This document shows, piece after piece, positions 1 through 4,202 of a stretch of DNA of 5,252 nucleotides. A model generated the notes under the pieces. It worked only from the letters and a program-made list of their open reading frames with translations. It made no database searches and was not told where the DNA came from. This stretch comes from Zetaproteobacteria bacterium (lineage in GTDB: Bacteria; Pseudomonadota; Zetaproteobacteria; Mariprofundales; Mariprofundaceae): the NCBI GenBank assembly GCA_021545595.1, contig JAJRVG010000006.1, forward strand, positions 1 through 5,252, given 5' to 3'. Within the stretch, counting starts at the first letter, position 1. The number at the start of each line of letters is the position of its first letter. The translations under genes were made by a program, and so were the position numbers.

Positions 1-6
1 CCTGAT

Positions 7-516
7 ATGTACGACACTGAAAAGTTTGATGAAGAGGCGTCACGCAGACCCAACAAAAGCCAGCTAAAGCGTGAAGCCGGGGCTCTCTTCGAGCTGGGAA
101 AGCGACTGGTAGAACTGGAGAGAAGTACACTTCAAAGCCTGGAGCTTCCCAATGAGCTTGCTTCTGCCATTGGTGCGGCCAAGGAGGTTCGTTCAAACAA
201 TGCGCTTAAACGCCAGTTTAAACTGATCGGAAAAATGCTCCGCTCCATTGATACTGAAGAGCTGAAGAAGCTGATTGAAGAGCGTGATCTTCAGCACCGG
301 AAAGGCGTGGGTGAGTTTCATCAAATTGAAAAGTGGCGCGACAGGCTTATCGCTGAAGGCAGCACCGCAGTGAGTGAGTTCCTTGATCGATATCCGGATG
401 TGGATCGTCAAAGACTGAATCAACTGGTTCGTGGCGGTGCAAAAGAGGCAGAACTCGGACAACCACCCAAATCTTCCCGGCAACTCTTCCGATTCCTGCG
501 TGATGTCATCGGCTGA
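7..516 (+). CDS. darP: DarP/YjgA family (DUF615) ribosome maturation protein
   Basis: This 169-residue, highly charged, largely helical protein has no visible signal peptide or membrane segment, so it should be cytoplasmic. It matches the YjgA/DarP family as I recall it from E. coli (about 183 residues): an N-terminal block NKSQLKREA (16-24), a central KLIGKMLR (72-79), then WRDRLI (110-115), YPDVDRQRLNQL (129-140) and the C-terminal PPKSSRQLFRFLR (153-165). In E. coli the protein associates with late precursors of the large ribosomal subunit and helps their maturation; that role is inferred here by family. The frame is open back to base 1 and only six bases precede the ATG, so no ribosome-binding site can be seen and a slightly earlier start is possible. 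The E. coli protein has a somewhat longer acidic N-terminus. The gene stands alone on the plus strand, converges on ssb, and ends ten bases before a terminator hairpin. Family assignment is firm; the exact start is not. Confidence 0.9.
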   Translation: MYDTEKFDEEASRRPNKSQLKREAGALFELGKRLVELERSTLQSLELPNELASAIGAAKEVRSNNALKRQFKLIGKMLRSIDTEELKKLIEERDLQHRKGVGEFHQIEKWRDRLIAEGSTAVSEFLDRYPDVDRQRLNQLVRGGAKEAELGQPPKSSRQLFRFLRDVIG

Positions 517-525
517 GTTTCAATG

Positions 526-555
526 AAAAAGCTCCCGAGGGAGCCTTTTCTTCTT
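526..555. terminator. Bidirectional rho-independent terminator between darP and ssb
   Basis: A perfect inverted repeat lies at 531-544, with arms GCTCC and GGAGC around a CGAG tetraloop. It is preceded by five A's (526-530) and followed by C then TTTTCTTCTT. On the plus strand the T-rich tract follows the stem and would end the darP transcript just after its stop codon. On the minus strand the A's become TTTTT directly after the stem, and would end the ssb (and uvrA) transcript about 57 bases past the ssb stop. Placement between convergent genes fits a shared terminator. The remaining bases, 556-600, show no further feature. Confidence 0.85.
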
Positions 556-600
556 AAACCTTTTTCTGGTCAGGAATGTCTGAGTTTTGTCCGATATCAA

Positions 601-1044
601 TCAAAACGGGATATCATCATCCACAGGCACATCGCCAAACTCCGGGCTATCTGAAAACGGATCACTGCCCTTCTGTGGCGCATCGCCAGACCCGCCGCTC
701 TTTTGTGAACTACCGCCACCACCTTGTGCATCGCCACGGCCGCCAATCAGATCCAGTTTATCAACAGAAACATCTACTGAGGTGCGCCTGTTACCATCTT
801 TGTCGTCGTACTCACGCACTTTTAGTTCGCCGCTAATGGCCACCTGGGTACCTTTGACCAGATACTTTGGCAAGCCACCTTCCGCACGCTTGCCAAAGAG
901 GGAGCATCGAATCCAGTTGGTGCCTTTATTTTCACCAAAACCATAATCCACAGCCACAGTAAACGAACAAATCGCCATGCCTGCCTGTGTAAATCGTGTT
1001 TCGCAATCCCGTCCAAGACGACCCGTAAAACTATAAATATTCAT
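601..1044 (-). CDS. ssb: Single-stranded DNA-binding protein SSB
   Basis: This 147-residue protein binds single-stranded DNA during replication, repair and recombination and recruits other enzymes. Residues 1 to about 102 form the OB-fold, with the start MNIYSFTGRLGRD (1-13), a conserved aromatic Trp44 in NWIRCSLFGKRAE (43-55), YLVKGTQVAISGEL (61-74) and the closing IGGRGD. Residues 103 to about 137 are a Gly/Ser/Asp/Pro-rich flexible linker, shorter than that of E. coli SSB (about 178 residues in all). The last ten residues, DVPVDDDIPF, are the canonical acidic tip that docks PriA, RecO, exonuclease I and other partners. The ATG is supported by GGAGGAG at 1050-1056. It lies 59 bases downstream of uvrA on the same strand with no terminator between, so co-transcription is likely. 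The LFGKRAEGGLPKYLVKG stretch recalls phage- and plasmid-type SSBs more than E. coli SSB; this is from memory and not tested. Family assignment is certain. Confidence 0.95.
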   Translation of the reverse strand: MNIYSFTGRLGRDCETRFTQAGMAICSFTVAVDYGFGENKGTNWIRCSLFGKRAEGGLPKYLVKGTQVAISGELKVREYDDKDGNRRTSVDVSVDKLDLIGGRGDAQGGGGSSQKSGGSGDAPQKGSDPFSDSPEFGDVPVDDDIPF

Positions 1045-1049
1045 ACTCT

Positions 1050-1056
1050 CTCCTCC
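1050..1056 (-). promoter_or_regulatory. Ribosome-binding site of ssb
   Basis: On the minus strand GGAGGAG sits five bases before the ATG at 1044. It is an almost perfect Shine-Dalgarno sequence and supports both this start codon and high translation, as expected for an abundant protein. No convincing -10/-35 pair is seen in the 59-base gap to uvrA, so ssb probably relies at least in part on transcription from upstream. Confidence 0.8.
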
Positions 1057-1103
1057 ACGGCACTTAAATCCTTTCTCGCTACCCTAGCAGTCACATGCAT
1101 CTT

Positions 1104-3917
1104 TTACAGATACTTTTTCAAATACTTTCCCGTCCATGATGCCTCACAGGCAGCTACCTCTTCCGGCGTGCCTGCCACCATGACCTCACCACCCCGATCA
1201 CCACCTTCCGGCCCCATATCAACAATCCAGTCAGCTGTCTTGATTACATCCAGATTATGTTCGATCACCACCACCGTGTTACCACGCTCCACCAGTGCAT
1301 GCAGTACCTCCAGCAGCTTTCGTACATCTTCAAAATGGAGTCCTGTTGTCGGCTCATCCAGTATGTAGAGCGTATCCCCGGTTGCACGTCTGGCCAGCTC
1401 TTTGGCCAACTTTATACGCTGGGCCTCTCCACCTGAAAGTGTTGTTGCCGACTGGCCAAGACGAATATAACCCAGGCCCACCTGTTGAAGTGTGCTCAGC
1501 CTGTTTTTCAACGCCGGAATCGCATCAAAGAATCCGGCTCCCTCATCCACCGTCATCTCCAGAACTTCGGCAATGGTTTTACCCTTATAGCGGACATCCA
1601 GTGTCTCCCGATTATAACGGGAGCCCTGACACGACTCACAGTGTACGTAGACATCCGGAAGAAAGTGCATCTCCACCCTGATAATACCATCACCCTGGCA
1701 CGCCTCGCAGCGGCCACCTTTCACATTAAAAGAGAACCGGCCCGGTTTATAACCGCGTGCCCTTGATTCCGGAACAGATGCAAAAAGATCCCGCACCGGC
1801 GTGAATACACCGGTATAGGTGGCCGGATTGGAACGCGGCGTGCGCCCGATCGGGCTCTGGTCGATATCAATAATCTTGTCGAACAGCTCTGTACCCGTCA
1901 GTGCGGAGTGTGCACCCACACGCTCGGATATCTGCCGTTTGTTTCGCGCCAGTCCACGATAAATGGTGTCAATGGTAAGCGTTGATTTGCCTGAACCGGA
2001 GACCCCTGTTACACAGGTAAAACGGGCCTGGGGAAAACTGGCCGTGATATTTTTCAGATTGTGCGCTGTCGCCCCTTTAACACCCACCATCGGGTGCCCA
2101 GCCTCGACTGCCCTACGCTCAGGCAACCCTATACTTCTGCGCCCGGAGAGGTAATCGGCAGTCAGAGAGTTTTTTGCTGCAAGAATATTCTTCAGACTCC
2201 CCTGTGCAATCACCTCGCCACCGTGCTCACCGGCAAGCGGGCCCATATCAATAATCCAGTCAGCCGTGCGGATGGCATCTTCATCATGCTCAACCACGAG
2301 CACCGAATTGCCGAGATCACGCAGGCGCCTCAATGTTGCCAGAAGCCTCTTGTTATCACGCTGATGCAGGCCGATAGATGGTTCATCAAGAATGTAGAGC
2401 ACGCCCACCAGTGCAGAACCAATCTGTGTAGCCAGCCTGATTCGCTGAGCCTCACCACCGGAGAGGGTTCCTGATGTTCTATCAAGGCTCAGGTAATCAA
2501 GCCCCACTTCGATCATGAAGCCGATACGGCCGGATATCTCCTCCAGCACTTTCTCGGCAATCACCTGCTGCTGCTCAGAGAGTGTGAGCGCTTCAACCCA
2601 CTGCTTTGATTCATGCAGCGGCATCGCCACAATCTCCGGGAGTGACCTCCCATTGATCAGCACATGCCGTGCCGCACGGGTCAGGCGGCTACCATGACAG
2701 CTCGGGCAATCAATGGCATTGATGTAACGTGCTAACTCTTCCCTGACATCTTCAGATGTGGTTTCACGGTGCCTGCGTTCAAGGTTGGGAATCACCCCCT
2801 CAAAAGGTCGCTCAACTACACGCTCCTGCATGGAGGTGGAGAAGCGGAACTTGATTTTATCCCTGCCCGACCCGTACAGAAGCACCTCTCTGGCTCTCTC
2901 AGGAAGCTTCTCAAACGGTGTGCGCATATCAATTTTCAGGTACGTTGCCACCGCCTCAATGGTCTGAAGATACATGAAAGATTCGCGGCCGGACCACACC
3001 TCAATTGCACCCTGTTTCAGCGAGAGAGAGGTGTCGGGCACCACGAGCTCAGGATCGAAAACTGTCATAGTTACAATGCCATCACACTTCGGACATGCAC
3101 CAACAGGTGAATTGAATGAAAAGAGTCTCGGCTCAATTTCAGGATACGAAATGCCACAATCCGGACAGGCAAAACGCTCAGAGTAAGCGGTGGTCTCATC
3201 ACCCGACAGGGTCATCATCATGCCATCACCAAACCTGAGTGCTGTCTCAACCGAGTCAGCAAGACGGGTGCGAATGCCATCACGGATTGCCAGACGATCA
3301 ACCACAAGTTCAATGTCATGTTTGATGTTCTTCTCAAGCAGCCCTGCATCTTCAAGCGCCACCACCTCACCATCAATCCGGACACGAACAAAACCATCCT
3401 GCCCTGCTTTCTCAAGCTCGCGTCGGAATTCACCTTTTTTGCTGCGTGCAATCGGCGCGAGAATCTGAAGTTTTGTCCCCTCATTCAGAGCCATCAATGC
3501 ATCAATAATCTGGCTTGCCGGCTGCGATGTGATCGGTTTGTTGCAACCATGGCAATAGGGCTGGCCGATACGGGCAAAGAGAAGACGAAGGTAATCATAA
3601 ACCTCTGTGATGGTGCCAACCGTTGAACGCGGGTTACGGCTGGTCGTCTTCTGCTCAATGGAGATGGCGGGAGAGAGCCCCTCAATGGCATCAACATCCG
3701 GCCTCTCCATGATTCCGAGAAACTGACGGGCATAGGTCGAGAGGGACTCGACATAACGACGCTGCCCTTCGGCATAGAGCGTATCAAAGGCCAGCGAAGA
3801 CTTGCCCGACCCGGAAACTCCGGTGATCACCACCAGTTGCTCACGGGGAATATCGAGCGAAATGTTCTTCAGGTTGTGAACGCGCGCGCCCTGCACCGAG
3901 ATCTGTTTCTCTTTCAT
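1104..3917 (-). CDS. uvrA: UvrABC excinuclease subunit A (DNA damage-recognition ATPase)
   Basis: UvrA is the cytoplasmic ABC-type ATPase that dimerises, finds bulky DNA lesions and loads UvrB in nucleotide excision repair. The 937 residues match the E. coli length of 940. Visible in order: Walker A GVSGSGKS (33-40); the conserved NPRSTVGTITEV (95-106); first zinc module with Cys251, 254, 275 and 278; a further CPSC pair at 404-407; ABC signature LSGGEAQR (485-492); Walker B LYILDEPS (507-514) and switch His543; second Walker A GVSGSGKST (638-646); NPATYTGVFTPVR (697-709); second zinc module CEAC/CESC (737-740, 760-763); second signature LSGGEAQR (827-834); Walker B LYILDEPT (850-857) and a second switch His. 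Nothing catalytic is missing. The ATG at 3917 was chosen because AGGAG lies five bases upstream and the protein then begins like the family (ISVQGARVHNLKN). An in-frame TTG at 3950 would add 11 unlikely residues. It lies between priA and ssb on the same strand; no SOS (LexA) box of the E. coli type is seen upstream. Confidence 0.98.
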   Translation of the reverse strand: MKEKQISVQGARVHNLKNISLDIPREQLVVITGVSGSGKSSLAFDTLYAEGQRRYVESLSTYARQFLGIMERPDVDAIEGLSPAISIEQKTTSRNPRSTVGTITEVYDYLRLLFARIGQPYCHGCNKPITSQPASQIIDALMALNEGTKLQILAPIARSKKGEFRRELEKAGQDGFVRVRIDGEVVALEDAGLLEKNIKHDIELVVDRLAIRDGIRTRLADSVETALRFGDGMMMTLSGDETTAYSERFACPDCGISYPEIEPRLFSFNSPVGACPKCDGIVTMTVFDPELVVPDTSLSLKQGAIEVWSGRESFMYLQTIEAVATYLKIDMRTPFEKLPERAREVLLYGSGRDKIKFRFSTSMQERVVERPFEGVIPNLERRHRETTSEDVREELARYINAIDCPSCHGSRLTRAARHVLINGRSLPEIVAMPLHESKQWVEALTLSEQQQVIAEKVLEEISGRIGFMIEVGLDYLSLDRTSGTLSGGEAQRIRLATQIGSALVGVLYILDEPSIGLHQRDNKRLLATLRRLRDLGNSVLVVEHDEDAIRTADWIIDMGPLAGEHGGEVIAQGSLKNILAAKNSLTADYLSGRRSIGLPERRAVEAGHPMVGVKGATAHNLKNITASFPQARFTCVTGVSGSGKSTLTIDTIYRGLARNKRQISERVGAHSALTGTELFDKIIDIDQSPIGRTPRSNPATYTGVFTPVRDLFASVPESRARGYKPGRFSFNVKGGRCEACQGDGIIRVEMHFLPDVYVHCESCQGSRYNRETLDVRYKGKTIAEVLEMTVDEGAGFFDAIPALKNRLSTLQQVGLGYIRLGQSATTLSGGEAQRIKLAKELARRATGDTLYILDEPTTGLHFEDVRKLLEVLHALVERGNTVVVIEHNLDVIKTADWIVDMGPEGGDRGGEVMVAGTPEEVAACEASWTGKYLKKYL

Positions 3918-3922
3918 GCCAT

Positions 3923-3927
3923 CTCCT
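3923..3927 (-). promoter_or_regulatory. Ribosome-binding site that decides the uvrA start
   Basis: On the minus strand AGGAG is followed by ATGGC and then the ATG at 3917, a five-base spacing. This supports the ATG at 3917 over the in-frame TTG at 3950. An ATG at 3922-3920, five bases upstream of the chosen start, is out of frame and overlaps the normal spacing region. The GGA inside this site is also the minimal core recognised by CsrA, which matters only if the upstream CsrA-like hairpin is real. Confidence 0.75.
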
Positions 3928-3980
3928 GAACCTGTCTGGAATTGCCTCAAAAGTGGACAACCGGCGCATGCTACAGATTT

Positions 3981-3998
3981 AACACAGAGAACACAGAG
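3981..3998. repeat. Tandem direct repeat, two 9-bp units AACACAGAG
   Basis: AACACAGAG occurs twice back to back (3981-3989 and 3990-3998) in the priA-uvrA gap. On the minus strand it reads CTCTGTGTT twice, about 65 to 80 bases before the uvrA start. Similar CACAGAG-rich tracts are, from memory, common in unrelated bacterial intergenic regions, so this may be a generic repeat remnant. A role as an operator for a repeat-binding regulator cannot be excluded, but nothing here demonstrates it. Confidence 0.6.
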
Positions 3999-4002
3999 GG
4001 TA

Positions 4003-4031
4003 AGAATAAAACGAAGACATGGGAGTCAGAA
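4003..4031 (-). promoter_or_regulatory. Weak candidate sigma-70 promoter for uvrA (and ssb)
   Basis: On the minus strand TTCTGA (4031-4026) and TATTCT (4008-4003) are separated by 17 bases. The -10 element matches four of six consensus bases and the -35 three of six. Transcription would start near 3996, giving a leader of roughly 80 bases and leaving the hairpin array upstream, in the priA 3' region. The match is weak and could be chance. No other pair in the 281-base gap looks better by eye. Confidence 0.25.
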
Positions 4032-4059
4032 CCTCTACACATGAATGGGACTACGTCAC

Positions 4060-4081
4060 AACCTGGCAGGATAGCCAGGTT
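4060..4081. repeat. Inverted repeat H1: 8-bp stem, loop AGGATA
   Basis: Arms AACCTGGC (4060-4067) and GCCAGGTT (4074-4081) are exact reverse complements around the six-base loop AGGATA (4068-4073). No T-run follows on either strand, so it does not look like a terminator. The loop is the exact reverse complement of the H4 loop. Read on the plus strand the loop exposes GGA. It is the uvrA-proximal member of the 4060-4202 array. Confidence 0.85.
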
Positions 4082-4083
4082 CA

Positions 4084-4105
4084 TGGCGTACATCCTTGTA
4101 CGCCA
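4084..4105. repeat. Inverted repeat H2: 9-bp stem, CsrA-consensus loop on the minus strand
   Basis: Arms TGGCGTACA (4084-4092) and TGTACGCCA (4097-4105) pair perfectly around TCCT. Read on the minus strand, the direction of priA and uvrA, bases 4101 to 4090 are GTACAAGGATGT. That fits all twelve positions of the CsrA/RsmA in vitro selection consensus RUACARGGAUGU, with GGA at or next to the hairpin loop as CsrA prefers. The element is about 175 bases upstream of the uvrA start. The inverted repeat is seen directly; CsrA binding is inference. Confidence 0.85.
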
Positions 4106-4119
4106 CCCTTTCAGGGCGG
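4103..4119. repeat. Inverted repeat H3: 7-bp stem with one wobble
   Basis: Bases 4103-4109 (CCACCCT) and 4113-4119 (AGGGCGG) flank a three-base loop. On the minus-strand RNA the arms are CCGCCCU and AGGGUGG, so the one non-Watson-Crick position is a G-U pair; on the plus strand it is an A-C mismatch. The structure is therefore more stable in an RNA made in the priA-uvrA direction. It shares three bases with the end of H2, so the two cannot both be fully paired. The loop lacks the GGAT core of its neighbours. Confidence 0.65.
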
Positions 4120-4128
4120 TCAGCCGTG

Positions 4129-4152
4129 CAATTGTACTATCCTGTACAATTG
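4129..4152. repeat. Inverted repeat H4: 9-bp stem, loop TATCCT
   Basis: Arms CAATTGTAC (4129-4137) and GTACAATTG (4144-4152) are exact reverse complements around TATCCT (4138-4143). On the minus strand the loop is AGGATA and the local sequence TACAGGATAGTA resembles a CsrA-type site, with ACA before and GGA in the loop, although it lacks the exact twelve-base consensus. The minus-strand loop is identical to the plus-strand loop of H1, while the stems are unrelated. Confidence 0.85.
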
Positions 4153-4165
4153 TGGACGCACTTTA

Positions 4166-4181
4166 GGGCGCCCGAAGGGTG
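4166..4181. repeat. Short inverted repeat H6, a degenerate inverted copy of H3
   Basis: The palindrome GGGCGCCC (4166-4173) runs into CGCCC-GAA-GGGTG (4169-4181), a five-pair stem with one G-U wobble on the plus strand. Its reverse complement CACCCTTCGGGCG closely matches CACCCTTTCAGGGCG in H3 (4104-4118), differing by two extra bases. H3 and H6 thus form a larger inverted pair enclosing H4: CACCCTT at 4104-4110 could pair with AAGGGTG at 4175-4181. Confidence 0.5.
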
Positions 4182-4202
4182 TAAGTCCACGGATGGGCTT
4201 AC
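4181..4202. repeat. Inverted repeat H5 overlapping the priA stop codon
   Basis: Arms GTAAGTCC (4181-4188) and GGGCTTAC (4195-4202) pair over eight positions around ACGGAT (4189-4194). One position is a U-G wobble on the plus strand and a C-A mismatch on the minus strand. The right arm covers the priA stop codon (4199-4201). The loop carries the GGAT core on the plus strand. No T-run follows in the priA direction, so termination by this hairpin alone is unlikely. Confidence 0.7.

Noticed and set aside
1045..1103. Separate promoter for ssb in the uvrA-ssb gap
   Set aside because: No -35/-10 pair with acceptable match and spacing was found by eye. The short gap fits read-through from uvrA.
1295..1681. 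Plus-strand open frames within uvrA, of which this is one of the longest
   Set aside because: They are antisense to a clearly intact uvrA and have low-complexity or unrecognisable products without start signals.
3918..3950. Longer uvrA starting at the TTG at 3950
   Set aside because: The 11 extra residues do not resemble UvrA N-termini, and the ATG at 3917 has a well-spaced AGGAG.
3959..4010. Plus-strand promoter (TTTAAC and TAAGAA with 17-base spacing) driving an RNA across the hairpin array
   Set aside because: The -10 matches only three of six bases, and no downstream gene or terminator on that strand supports it.
4060..4202. CRISPR array
   Set aside because: The units are inverted repeats with different stems. 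There is no direct repeat of 20 or more bases, no regular spacer length and no cas gene.
4060..4202. Intrinsic terminator of priA
   Set aside because: The hairpins are stable, but none is followed by a run of T's on the minus strand.
4060..4202. CsrB/RsmZ-type sponge RNA gene
   Set aside because: GGA loops alternate between strands (H1 and H5 plus, H2 and H4 minus). Neither strand has the many GGA hairpins, promoter and terminator expected of such an RNA.
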